Assembly: GCA_036873135.1 (NCBI GenBank)
Contig: JAPTYO010000008.1
Location: 28,918,761-28,982,760, forward strand
Reading direction: 5' to 3'
Origin: Clarkia xantiana subsp. parviflora
Taxonomy: Eukaryota; Streptophyta; Magnoliopsida; Myrtales; Onagraceae
DNA length: 64,000 nucleotides
Shown here: positions 12,590-22,602 of the stretch, one piece after another
Layout: every line of letters begins with the position of its first letter
Numbering within the stretch: the first letter of the stretch is position 1
Program-made: the position numbers and the translations under genes
The notes under the pieces: model-generated
Databases searched by the model: none
Seen by the model: only the letters and a program-made list of their open reading frames with translations
What the model was told of the DNA's origin: nothing

Positions 12590-13600
12590 AAAACCTAAGG
12601 GAAGTCACAGCTAAATGCAAACTATCTCGACGGTCATGAGTATGGAGCTCCTTCTCCAGCCAACGCCTAAGCCAAAGATAAAGTCGAAAGCCCTACCACA
12701 GTGGATGGCCTTGTTTATCCTCGCCTTCACTTCACTCCCCCACCCCCGCTTAGCCAAACCGTGGAGTCCGCATCTCCCCCTCCCCCTCACAAGCCCTCTA
12801 TCGAGCCAGTCCCGACCTAGTGATGGGAACAGCTTCTTGGAAGCGTGCACATCGTTTTCGCCACAACCACCACCCCCGAGCGCGCACAAGAACCGCCCGG
12901 TACCCCCGCAACCACCACCACAAACAACACACTCACACACACCAAACTCAAGTCAGACCTTCCCACCCACCGACGAACATCACCTCATCTCCCGAACGCG
13001 CTGGTCGCGTGCTCAACACGCGCCTACACGCACCACCACATGCCATCGCGCGCTTTCACGCACTTCCCCACGCGGCCACAAGCCCCACCACTCAGTACCC
13101 CACGCGCCACTGCATGCGCATCCAGGCGCATTTCACCACCACTAATGCCCCCTGCAGGCCGGTCGGGTACTGACCAAGTACCTCCGTGTGCGTACCTACA
13201 GCCCACTCCCTCCCACGTGTCGTCACACCACCCCACGCGCCACCACTCGCCGCAAAACGCCACCATGGATCACCTCCTCGTCCATTGCCCGTCGTCTTCG
13301 CTCCCCCACGTGTCGTTGTAAGCTAAAACTCACCTATACTTTGACGGTGGCCCAGCCCACTAATCCCCTTCACCTACCCTTTTTAGTTGGATTCATAGCT
13401 CGTCAGAACCAACGCTCCGTTCATCACACAAACCACTGCATGATATTTACCCTTCGGGGTACCCAAGATATGACTGTGGTCGCATCACATCAAAACTTTT
13501 TCCTAACAGAGAAACATAGTATTTCTACGGCACCCCTACGTGCAGTAGTCCTTCGCGGATGTTCCACAGACAGGGGCGCTTAGGTGGTCTGGTTTCGCCC
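12590..13600. other. C-rich, low-complexity region of unknown origin
   Basis: A kilobase with strong C over G bias on the + strand (CACCACC, CACACAC and CCCCAC runs) in otherwise AT-rich DNA. Several overlapping frames of 117-176 codons are open simply because T and stop codons are rare. Their Pro/His/Thr/Ser-rich translations differ entirely from frame to frame and show no domain. It resembles the C-rich untranslated DNA at 41930-42471. I see no gene. Captured or degenerate retroelement DNA is possible. Confidence 0.4.
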
Positions 13601-14105
13601 AGACATGTTGAAGCGGGGAAGAGAAGATGATCCTGATGGTCGGAGATCCTGGTTGCCGGAGTGCTGATCAAAAATCAGAAAGGAGAGCTTGAGCTTTTGA
13701 AATCACAGAGGATGAAACGGTGGAGGAGAACTGAATAGTGCCAAGATTTGGGGTTTTATAGGAGAGAGGGTAGCCAAAGAGACGTTGCAATCTGGACCGT
13801 TGAAGATGAAACGCTTCAACCTGAGTCGTTGAGACGCTAGCGACAAAACGGCTAAAAAGCGCTTTTTCAGAAAAAGCAGGCACGGGCACCCAAGCCATCG
13901 CTTCATCAGCCATCGCATTTAATAGTTGAGTAACCAAGAAATATTTTCGGATTCGGTGGTTATCCTTGGAATATCGGGGAATCTTGGATGAGGAGACCCG
14001 CTTCAGAAGATCGTTTGTAAAGTTAAAAGCCTCCGGTACCAATATCGGAAGGTCCGGAGTTGGAAGACACGACGAACTGTAAGTCCCTCATGTCTTGGGG
14101 GCAAA
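13601..14105 (+). mobile_element. 3' internal end and polypurine tract of a Tat-type gypsy element
   Basis: The sequence TCTTGGGGGCAAA, with its purine core at about 14096-14105, directly precedes the LTR beginning at 14106. This matches the polypurine tracts of the other Tat-type elements here (CTCGGGGGCAAG on the minus strand at 29480-29491, CTCGGGGGAAAA at 60840-60851). Upstream DNA has a 124-codon minus-strand frame (13668-14042) of unrecognised sequence. It could be the remnant of an antisense ORF like the one at 30668-33093, but I cannot show similarity. Confidence 0.5.
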
Positions 14106-14895
14106 TGATGGGTTCCGATATAGCCGTTAGGCCCATTAACGACGACTAAACGGTGAAGTAGGCCCACTGGGCCCCAAAAGAGGCTTAGAAGACCAATACG
14201 AGGGGTCCCGACAAGGTCGGTCCCGACATATGAGCTGAACGCTCCCGATGATATGCCTTTAAGTAGGCCCCGATGATATGCCTTTAAGTAGGCCCCGATG
14301 ATATGCCTTTAAGTAGGCCCCGACGATATGCCTTTGAGTAGGCCCCGATATTGAATCCCTGAGAATGTTGGCCCTGTCCCGATGACGAGGGGCCCCGAGC
14401 GGTGACCAAAGGAGATAACCCTTGAGTCCCCGACATCCATCGGGACTTGCCACCAGAAGATGAGGTCGAGAAACACGCTCACTATCAACATAGTGGGGAA
14501 GTGGCCTAAAAAGACGGAATGTGGGCAAGTGGCCGAGATAAATGGAACGTGGGCTAACTGCCCCCGGCAGTTATCGCAACAGGTAACTGGGGTAACTCCT
14601 CCCCTATATAAAGGAAGGAGTTACCTCAGGATTGATACATTAACATTCACAGACTGATATACTTGCCTACATCGAGATACTCATTTAAGCATCGGAGAGG
14701 GATTCTGGGTCACCGCCCGGTCTATCCCTTTTTGCAGGATTACTTGGAGCAAAGGAGTTCGGACTTCCATCAAGAACGTGTCGGAGTTCCAACCGTGATC
14801 CAACACCATACACACTCCATTCTCGTCATCTTGCCAGGACCGTCACCTAAGAAGCTGGCCACATCCGCGCAACTAAATCCCGCTCCGTTGTCGTT
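14106..14895 (+). mobile_element. 3' LTR of a Tat-type Ty3/gypsy element (right end truncated)
   Basis: It begins TGATGGGTTCCGATATAG directly after a polypurine tract. A TATA box, CTATATAAAG, lies at 14604-14613. After it comes CATTTAAGCATCGGAGAGG, identical to a block in the LARD LTR at about 53449-53467, so the two belong to related families. The right end, near 14895, runs into the MITE copy at 14897, and no clear CA end or target duplication is preserved. Confidence 0.65.
14246..14345. repeat. Four tandem copies of a 25-bp unit inside the LTR
   Basis: The unit CGATGATATGCCTTTAAGTA plus GGCCC repeats exactly every 25 bp from 14246, 14271, 14296 and 14321. The last copy differs slightly (CGACGATATG, TTTGAG). 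This is a young minisatellite in the upstream (U3) part of the LTR. Confidence 0.92.
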
Positions 14896-14896
14896 G

Positions 14897-15163
14897 GAAA
14901 TCGCTCCACATCACTATGCTAGAAAAATTTTCTTTTGGATGTTCAACTTTTGGGTGAAATTTGACGATTTTGTGAAAATTAATGAGTGATTGATTATGAG
15001 TGGGTGAGTAGGTTGATGAAATTGATTGAAGAGAGATGAAAAGACTTGCAGAGACACCAAATTTCAACAATAATAAAACCTAGTACAGTCCATTTTAACA
15101 TTTTACACTTCAGACACCTACTTTTAACATAAAGTAAATATTTGACAGTTTTTTTATTTGTTA
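14897..15163. mobile_element. MITE copy 2 (inverted, one end lost), upstream of JAZ
   Basis: The reverse complement follows the MITE at 453-789 almost base for base. Shared blocks include GTTAAAATGGACTGT, GTTGAAATTTGGTGTCT and CACAAAATCGTCAAATTTCA. The outer terminal repeat on the 14.9-kb side is missing, so the copy is truncated where it meets the gypsy LTR. It ends about 480 bp before the JAZ start codon and therefore forms the distal part of that gene's upstream region. Confidence 0.72.
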
Positions 15164-15320
15164 AACCTAAAAAAAAAAGATAGCACACCACTTATGTTCG
15201 GCACAGAAAACGGGCCGACAACGTCAAGGGTAAATTCGGTATTCCACCATAGTGCGGTGTGGTCCCCCCCTGTGGACCAATAGCTCTAGTCTTGTACGTC
15301 TAGCTAGCCGACTCAAAAAA

Positions 15321-15326
15321 CACGTG
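15321..15326 (+). promoter_or_regulatory. G-box CACGTG upstream of the JAZ gene
   Basis: A palindromic CACGTG, the preferred site of MYC2-type bHLH factors, lies 317 bp before the JAZ ATG. JAZ genes are known direct targets of MYC2, and their products bind and repress MYC2, giving negative feedback. The motif is seen directly; its use here is inferred. The 5' leader that follows contains CT-rich tracts (CTTCTTCTTCTTCT at about 15500). Confidence 0.6.
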
Positions 15327-15642
15327 CAAATACCGAAGATTAAAAAAGATTTTCCTAAAAAAAAAAGACAAAGGAGAGAGAGAAAGAAAGAAGACGTCGG
15401 AAGCTGCAAGGAACCTGTACCTGACCTTAAATTTGCCCACACATATTCCTCGTGCTTTAAACTCACCCCCCTCCTCCTCCCTCTAAAGAAATTCAATCTT
15501 CTTCTTCTTCTGATTAATTAAATACCCATAAAGCTTCCGTCTTTCCTCATTTTCTCTCAATCCCTGAAACACCCATTAGCCCGTCCGTGAAGAAGAAGGA
15601 AAAGTGTTGGAGCTCAGGACGCAGTTTCTACTGCGATAAGAT

Positions 15643-17403
15643 ATGTCTACCTCGTCGGAGCTCGTGGGTTCCGGCAAACTCTCCGGAAGGACCAACTTCA
15701 ACCAGACATGCAGCCTCATCAGCCACTACCTCAAGGAGAAGGGCAATTTTGGGGATCTCAGGCTCGGCATGACTTGTCCAGCTGTTGAACCAAATGGTTA
15801 GTTAAGTTCTTGATTAATTTTTCATTTCCTAATTTTTTTAGTAATACCCAGTCCGGATGCATGAAATCTCGAGTTTCTGCTTTCTTGTTAGTGTCAATTA
15901 GGGAAAGTTTTAAGCTTTGTGCTGCAAAATTCGTAATTTTCCAAACACACCCTTCTTCTCTTGGTATTAGATCCATAGATATCTGCTGAGTACTGTTGGG
16001 ATCTTGAAAAATAATAATTCATTACTGTTGATGATTTACATGCATGTTGCTGAATTTAACCCGTTTCTGGAAAATTTAAAGGTTTCTTAAATCCTGTCTG
16101 GTTTTGTAAATATTACAGCAGCCACCGCCCGCCCTGGGTCAACCACCATGGATTTGTTTCCGGTGACAGAGATGCACGGTCAGGTCTCCTATCGAAACCC
16201 AGTAGCCATGGATTTGTTCCCACAGGTGGAAGAATTGTCTAAGATATCTGATTCCAGCAGGTACATATATAGCCAAATTGTTTGATTTGATCTATATAAA
16301 TTAGTTGTGATTTGGGGTAGAAGAAAGTGATATTAGTTGAATCGGTTCTAGCTAGCATAAGTTTTGTCCCAACAAGTGAAAATTATATATAGATGAGGTC
16401 GGATGTGTCGTGTTCATGCCAAAATCATGTTTTCTCTATGTTTTCGTAACTTGTAGTGTCGTGTCAGAAACTGTTACTGTTAGCCCGTTCGTCAATTCAT
16501 TTGTTTCTAGCTTAATAACAATGTTTGGTCAAGGTGTTTTAGAATATGGGTTTTTTTTTTGTAAAATGGTTGATTAGAGTTAAATTGTGGTTATGCAGCA
16601 GCTCAAACAAGAGCAAGACTGGTGACATGAAGGAGGCCGAGACAGCCCAAATGACCATCTTCTACGGTGGTCAGGTACTTGTGTTCAATGATTTCCCAGC
16701 CGACAAGGCGAAAGAGGTGATGCTTATGGCAAGCTCTACGGTCGCCCCAACTAGGCCTCAGACACCCTTTGGTCTCCCGAACTTGACCCAGAACCCGGTC
16801 AACCCGAGCCTTCCAATTCCTCAGAGCCCAGTTGAGCCGATTGCTTGCGGTAATTGAACCTAGCTCTCAAAATCTACCAAATCTGATGTTTACTTTTTAC
16901 AATGATTATTATTTTTTCGGTTTTTCTTACGGTGCTATTGGTTACACAGATCTTCCCATTGCTCGGAGGGCTTCGCTTCACCGTTTCTTGGAGAAAAGAA
17001 AGGACAGGTAGGAAATACTAGCTAGCTCAAGCTCAAGCTCAAACTATTAATGTTTTAGCCTTCATAGGGGTTTTGTTGATTTGGATGTTACAGCTAGCAT
17101 CCTAGCTAGGTTTAATCAAACACGTTTAGTTTGCTTGTTCATATTGATTGCACTATCCTATATAGCTAGGGTTTAATTTTGCATGCATAGGTTGGTTTTG
17201 TCGAAAAATGGTAACTAGTTTAGTTAAGATGTAATTTGGTATTAGAGCTTGCTGGCATGGGTTGGTTTATAGAAATTGATATTGGTTTTGATTATGGCAG
17301 GCTCACAGCAAAAACTCCTTACCTCATCCCTAGCTCTCCCTCTCCAAAGACAGTAGTGGATAACAAGCCGTGGCTTGGCTTGTCGCCTCAGTCGGCTCAG
17401 TAG
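15643..17403 (+). CDS. JAZ: JAZ/TIFY jasmonate-signalling repressor, five exons, 235 aa
   Basis: Nuclear repressor of jasmonate responses: it binds MYC-type bHLH factors, recruits NINJA/TOPLESS, and is degraded with COI1 when jasmonoyl-isoleucine is present. Coding exons: 15643-15796, 16119-16260, 16599-16849, 16950-17007 and 17301-17403, all with GT-AG borders, totalling 708 nt including the TAG stop. Residues 18-43 (SQTCS-like [14 protein letters not shown], then FGDLRLGM) match the N-terminal MYC-binding segment of JAZ1/JAZ2-type proteins. MDLFP occurs twice, at 62-66 and 82-86. The ZIM/TIFY motif TIFYGG is at 118-123, followed by [15 protein letters not shown]. The Jas motif spans 183-209 ([19 protein letters not shown], then PY at 208-209) and is complete. 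The start is the first in-frame ATG and gives the usual JAZ N terminus. Length is typical of JAZ1/2-like proteins. The copy looks intact and functional; which paralogue it is cannot be fixed here. Confidence 0.96.
16117..16121 (+). promoter_or_regulatory. Tandem (NAGNAG) splice acceptor, JAZ intron 1
   Basis: Intron 1 ends in TTACAGCAG, giving two adjacent AG acceptors at 16117-16118 and 16120-16121. Use of the second removes one Ala codon (residue 52/53) and keeps the frame. Confidence 0.7.
16597..16601 (+). promoter_or_regulatory. Tandem (NAGNAG) splice acceptor, JAZ intron 2
   Basis: Intron 2 ends in ATGCAGCAG, with acceptors at 16597-16598 and 16600-16601. Choosing the second drops one Ser from the S99-S101 run without changing frame. 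Confidence 0.7.
17008..17300 (+). promoter_or_regulatory. Jas intron (JAZ intron 4) with immediate in-frame stop on retention
   Basis: The intron splits the Jas motif between the KRKDR core and the distal PY. If it is retained, the split codon becomes AGG (17006-17008) and the next codon is TAG (17009-17011). The product would be 202 aa and end ...KRKDR, without the X5-PY tail. In Arabidopsis, retention of this conserved intron is known to give JAZ forms with weakened COI1 binding that still repress. The sequence shows this gene can make the same variant. Confidence 0.8.
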
Positions 17404-17814
17404 TTTGAGCTGATCAGAAAGTTACATATATATTATATATATGCATCTGTATTTTTGAGACCTCCTCTGTATCTTTGGTAATGTTACTTACTGCATTGAC
17501 TATCCATCAATTTAGATTAGAATCTAACTTTCTACTTTAATTAATTAGTAGTGTATTGTATCCTATGAACAATTTGAGTTTCCTTTTCTCTCTCTATATA
17601 TAATATATGGTGTATATGTATCATTATTTTGAATTAAGATTGGGGCACGCCTTATCTGACCGGACTTACCTTATCATCAGGTATAATAATGTGGGACAGT
17701 GTCTCTCTTTAACAATTATTAATGGACGTTTCTGTGATTTTTCTTAAAAAGAAACAAAATCAATTGACGTTTCTCTCTCTCCTCGCGACTACAACTTGCT
17801 AGCATTTTTTCTGG

Positions 17815-18338
17815 GTTAACATGTTAGACTGAGTTTTGTTCTATAATGTTTTTTTTTTTTCCTAGTTTTGGTCTCATATGTTTGCATACTTTTCTAGTTT
17901 TGGTGTCAACTTGCCCCCAGTTGGACTAGGTTCAATTGGACCAGTTCTGAGCTAGCCTAGGGCTGGGTCGATCCCAGTTGGGGTCGCCTGGGTCCGGTGA
18001 CCCCGACCATAGTCGGACACAGCCCTGGGCTAGGTCAATTGGACCTAGTTGTCCAATTTGAGGTCAATTTTAAAAATTTGGGATTAAAATGAACACAACA
18101 AAGAGTTAGGGAAGTATTAGAGTGACTAAAAATTGAACAAAATTAAAAGTTTAGGGTGGATCACGTGACTTGCACGTGTTACTTAACGAAAAATATGGAT
18201 GGAATGTAACAGATAGACCAAAACTAGAAAAATATGCAAATATATGAGACCAACACTAAGCAAAAAAAAAAAAAAAAAAAACATCATGGACCAAAACTCA
18301 AAAGTCGTCAAACATCATGGACTAAAAGACCTGTTAAC
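17815..18338. mobile_element. Foldback element with long inverted arms, 524 bp
   Basis: Both ends are GTTAAC and the arms are inverted copies. Left-arm blocks TTTTGGTCTCATATGTTTGCATA and CTAGTTTTGG reappear inverted as TATGCAAATATATGAGACCAA and CCAAAACTAG on the right, and each arm has a T- or A-run (about 17850 and 18260). The middle is GC-rich with CCTGGGCTAGG-type motifs. Flanks TTTTTCTGG and TTTTTATTT agree at only six of nine positions, so a Mutator-like 9-bp duplication is plausible but eroded. It starts about 400 bp after the JAZ stop codon. No coding frame. Confidence 0.65.
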
Positions 18339-18473
18339 TTTTTATTTATTTTTATTAAGATTTGCTAGCATATTAAGTGCGAACGGGAGATTTTTGTAAT
18401 AAATGCGGAAATTTAAAGATATATATAATATAACTCTATCAAAATTTAGACAAGGACATACAGGCATATAGAA

Positions 18474-19020
18474 TAGGGCCGGCAATTTGTGACACGACAC
18501 GAATACGCACGAAAAAAACCCTGTTCGTGCTAGCATATGGGAGAACGATAATGCGATCACGAACACAATTAACACGATATAACTTCAGTGTCGTGTTCGT
18601 GTTTGAATATCATAACATGACACGCACGATAGCACGATAAAGTTTGTGCTACTAAGACTAATTTTTAAGTATTTGTTGAACAAATCTTATTTATTACCTC
18701 TAGAAAATCCAATTAGTGATTTAATTTTTAGTGTTTGTAAACTCTATATAATTAATTTATGAATACTGACATATTAATTCATATTTTTTTTTTATATATG
18801 AAGTCCATTATTTTATTTTTGCTTAAATATCTCGTATAGAGATGTACAACCGTATATCCTTACACAACACGATAGCACGACACGAACACGTACGAAAATA
18901 TTCGTGCCGTGTTCGTGTTTGTAAAACGTGGCACGATAAGCTTATCATGCGTGTTCGTGTTCAGTAAGTTTAGCACGACACGATCATTGACACGCACGAT
19001 ATCACGAATTGCCACCCCTA
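18474..19020. mobile_element. hAT-like MITE, 547 bp, with repeated ACACGA motifs
   Basis: The left end TAGGGCCGGCAATTTGTGA pairs with the right end, which reads TAGGGGTGGCAATTCGTGA on the minus strand. Both subterminal regions are packed with CACGACACGAACACG-like motifs, probable transposase-binding repeats. Flanking 8-mers ATATAGAA and ATATAAGA match at six of eight positions, consistent with an aged hAT duplication. It shares the TAGGGGTGG terminus with the MITE at 5619-6086. No transposase. Confidence 0.8.
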
Positions 19021-19282
19021 ATATAAGAGAGGTTCTAAAGATTTAAAATTGATTCTACAAATTTTGAAATTATTTCAGTATTAGACATAACCGACAATTT
19101 TACGGTAAGAAAAAGTCTAAAAAAATTCATTCTATTAAAGAATATATTATTTTGATATATATATATATATATATTTTTTTTTATAAACTTATAATATTGG
19201 AAGGTTATAGGAGTCATAAGTATGCATACAATTTATCATCTTAAAAAAAAAAGTGAATGTAATATATTTATCAATTGAATGG

Positions 19283-19285
<3 letters not shown>

Positions 19286-19348
<63 letters not shown>
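19286..19348. repeat. (TA)n microsatellite, about 63 bp
   Basis: An uninterrupted TA run. A shorter one lies at about 19156-19174. Confidence 0.95.
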
Positions 19349-19352
<4 letters not shown>

Positions 19353-19389
19353 AATGCAACCACTATCAAACAACGAGCTTTGCTTGACT

Positions 19390-20140
19390 TGAGGCACGCC
19401 GTTTTGATTATAAGGAAACGTATGTAAAACATGCAACATGTTTGAAAAATATGATTTTATGGATCAGTATGTTTGAAAATATATAACATGTTTGCAAAAG
19501 ATGGTAAAATGACATTTCATGCATTTGAAATTTTAAAAATAATAATTATACAAATATATATTTATATAATATTACATATTACCATATATATAATTTACAT
19601 GGTTAATAACTGTATCACAACCTAAATGTTAAACCATAAATTGCAATTAAAAGTTTAAGCAGTAAATATAAAAAAAAAATGCATGTAGTATTAGTAATTC
19701 TATCAAAATCCAGGTACCAATTTCTTTATTAATCCATAAATAATAAATAATAGCAAGTAGAAGAAAAACCGTTTAGAAAAAAAAAATAGAGAAGAAAAAT
19801 CTTAGGGAAAATGTCAAATTGGCTTTTAGATAAAGTACATACAATTGTCAAAACCTACCCAACATTGAACAAATTATTGCATATATAAATTTGATTAGTT
19901 AATTTTTATTTGTCATAAATGACATAATTAATATTGATTTTTTTTTTAAAAAAAAAATACATTTTTTACATTCATAGAATGTCATTTTACCATCTTTTAC
20001 AAACATGTTATACATTTAAAACATATTAATCCATAAAACCATCTTTTTCATACATATACATTTTAAACATAATGAATCATAAAATAATTTTTATCAAACA
20101 TATTACATGTTTTACATACTTTTTCCTTGATTATATGATA
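19390..20140. mobile_element. AT-rich inverted-repeat region (probable foldback MITE)
   Basis: The left arm (about 19398-19530) contains GTATGTAAAACATGCAACATG and AAAGATGGTAAAATGACAT. The right arm (about 19975-20135) contains the inverses ATGTCATTTTACCATCTTTT and TTACATGTTTTACATAC. Both arms end near an inverted ATTATAAGGAAA / TTTCCTTGATTATA. Exact termini and target duplication are not clear because the flanks are AT-rich. No coding capacity. Confidence 0.5.
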
Positions 20141-20524
20141 TGACGGGTGTAATAAAACGCGGGAGATGTAGAGACAAAATTTCCCCGATGTGTATATATT
20201 ATTAATGTAATAAATAATAATATGATAGTATAAAATGTGAGTGGCAGACACCAATTTGCAAAAACAACCAGTCAATGAGCGAGTAAGGATTGGGTACACA
20301 ATCGGACATGAAATAATATATTCATGTCACTTAGATTTTGTTTACATTTTCTTTAAACAATATATAAATATTATAATAAAAATTAATTAATTAAATAATA
20401 GAAAAATAAGGAGTCAGACATCTTTTCAAATATGGTAATATGGTTGAACATTTTACTTGAACCTCTATTTAACTTGAGTGGAACCTTGAAAATTGAAAAA
20501 TATTTAATAATTAATATTTTTTTC

Positions 20525-21192
20525 ATGAACTGATTCAGAGTGATTCTAAATTTATTTTAGGTATGGAAAAAATGTGCTATGAGATGAGTGGTGCTTTTCT
20601 AAGAATTACATTATATCCCATAAAAAAAAATTAAGCATAATTTTTTAAGTCAACACCAATGAGTTATCTTTACCGTCCTCTGATACTGAAGCTTGTTTTA
20701 TCAGATATTCTTAAAGAAAATGATTATCTAAGATATTTGCAAATAACAAACAAAAATGATGCACGTTCCGATTTGTTATTCTGAGGAAGTCCGACTGTGG
20801 CACACACAATAATATTTGCCAACTCTGATGACATATTCACCACACTCAGATGTTGGATTGCTTCGGAACACAACTATCAGACAGTGTATCATTATTCAAT
20901 AACAAATTAGTGTCATAAACCAAATCAATATTATGATCAATATTTTTTCTTTTATGAACTGATTCAAACTGAGTGTTAATTATTTTATGTATGAACAAAT
21001 ATGCTATGAGTGGGGCTTTTCTAAGGTTCATATTACACCCCAAAGACAAATAAAATAAAATAAAAATTCAAGCATAATCTTTTAAGTCCTCACCAAGAGT
21101 TGTCTTTACCGATCTGAGTTATGACACTTAAGCATGTTTTATTAGATGTTCTTCAAGAAAACGAATATCTAATATATCTGCAAATAACAAAT
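20525..21192. repeat. Two direct copies of a ~230-bp unit
   Basis: Units at about 20525-20752 and 20957-21192 share order and sequence: GAACTGATTCA, then GCTATGAG..GTGG.GCTTTTCTAAG, AAGCATAAT.TTTTAAGTC, GTT.TCTTTACCG, and ATATCTGCAAATAACAAA-like ends. They differ by many substitutions and small indels, so the duplication is old. No coding frame is shared. Confidence 0.7.
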
Positions 21193-21472
21193 TAGAGTTA
21201 ATAATCAAATCAATATCTCAACTTTGACTCAATTACAAAAATGTACCTAATTTTTAATTTTTTAAAATTAGCTACACCCGACATTCGATTTTCCGAGCAA
21301 ACTGTTACATTCATTATAAATTGGACAGAAACGAAGCAAGACCTGACCATATAAGTTTTTTTTTTTTTTTTTTTATGTGTATCAAAAATGGATTTGCCAA
21401 GAAATTCAACGAATTTTATCAAAATACATTCAATTAAATGTTTAATTAAAAATGTATAATTGAATTGAGGTC

Positions 21473-21516
<44 letters not shown>

Positions 21517-21604
21517 AAAAATGATTTGCAAGTTAATTATCGATATTATAACATAAGTTTGTTTTTATATAAATTAAATTTCATTGCTTTATATGTACGT
21601 ATAT

Positions 21605-21687
21605 TGATGTGGTTGAAGTGTCATATTTTAGCGGGTCTTTCTACTATACTCCACAAGCACCATGCTTGTGGTAAATTTTTTTATTTT

Positions 21688-21718
<31 letters not shown>

Positions 21719-22207
21719 TTTTTTTTGTTTTACATTTTTTTATTTTCCTATAGGTGAATCCTATAGGGAAATTGATATTATAAATAATATGATACAAATA
21801 TTAGGTGCATTTAAAAAAAATTCATACTTTTTCGTACTTTTAAGTTTTACATAAGTTACAATTAAGTCCATCCTAGTAGTAAAAAAAGCACAAGCATGAG
21901 CTCAACAAGCATGGTAGAAAGACCATATTTTAGTGTTCAAATACAATATTTCATGCGGAAACGACAATCTAAGCAAGACTCATAATATACTATGGGGTAC
22001 AATAGTTTTCGACCAAATTCCTTAGTTTAGATGGTTAAAATTGCAATTTATAATTATTTAGGTCTTTTTTTTTTGTCAATTTTTGGTTTTTGTTGGATTT
22101 ATTTGTTAATTTCGTACATACATAGGATTAGAGTTTTTGTTTTCAGTATTTAAGTTATGTTTAGCCGTCATTTACATTCAGTTGAATTATTAATGAAAAA
22201 TCGAGTT
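21605..22207 (+). mobile_element. TRIM-type LTR copy 1 (3'-truncated, interrupted by a MITE)
   Basis: It begins TGATGTGGTTGAAGTGTC like the LTRs at 22208 and 22996, and continues after the nested MITE with TCATGCGGAAACGACAATC, TGGGGTACAATAG and GTATTTAAGTTATGTTTAGC. It stops at 22207 directly against the next LTR copy, lacking the last 60-80 bp of the unit. Three LTR copies in the same orientation suggest two successive insertions or unequal recombination. Confidence 0.65.
21634..21924. mobile_element. MITE nested in the TRIM LTR, 291 bp
   Basis: The termini GGTCTTTCTAC and GTAGAAAGACC are inverted repeats, continued by CATGCTTGT / ACAAGCATG further in. Flanks ATATTTTAGCG (21623-21633) and ATATTTTAGTG (21925-21935) are direct repeats with one mismatch in 11, the size expected of a Mutator-like insertion. 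The uninterrupted LTR copies at 22208 and 22996 show what the empty site looked like. The inside is T-rich with a TTTA repeat. Confidence 0.75.
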
Positions 22208-22596
22208 TGATGTGGTTGAAGTGTCGATTTTAACGTGCGAATACAGTTTTTCATGCGGAAACGACAATTTAAGAAAGATCCATAGTATATTATGGGGTAC
22301 GAAGGTTTTCGGCAAAATTCCTTCGTTTAGAGGGTTAAAATTGCAATTTATGTTTCTTTAGGATTATTAATTATTTTTTTTTGTCAATTTTCGGTTTTAA
22401 TTGGATTTATTTGTTAATTTCGGAATTACCTAAGGTTAGGGTTTCTGTTTTCAGTATTTAAGTTATGTTTAATCGTTATTTACATTCAGTTTAATTCTAT
22501 ATAAAAAAATCGAGGTTTTCCTCAAACCCTATGTGAGATTTTCGATATTCCTTGAATCAACGGAATTCTGCACTTCCTATCCCCCATCACGCTGCA
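22208..22596 (+). mobile_element. 5' LTR of a TRIM-like retroelement
   Basis: It runs from TGATGTGGTTGAAG to CATCACGCTGCA and is followed six bases later by a PBS. It matches the 22996 copy over nearly its whole length, including CATGCGGAAACGACA, GGTTAAAATTGCAATTTATG and CAGTATTTAAGTTATG. This is an LTR of about 390 bp. Confidence 0.75.
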
Positions 22597-22602
22597 TAAG
22601 AT

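Noticed and set aside
12615..13583. Overlapping frames of up to 176 codons
   Set aside because: Open because of the C-rich composition. Different frames give equally plausible or implausible Pro/His/Thr-rich peptides, with no conserved motif.
15587..15772. Frame opening upstream of the JAZ ATG
   Set aside because: It starts at GTG, is out of frame with the JAZ protein and has no ATG. It is the leader and exon 1 read in the wrong frame, not an upstream ORF.
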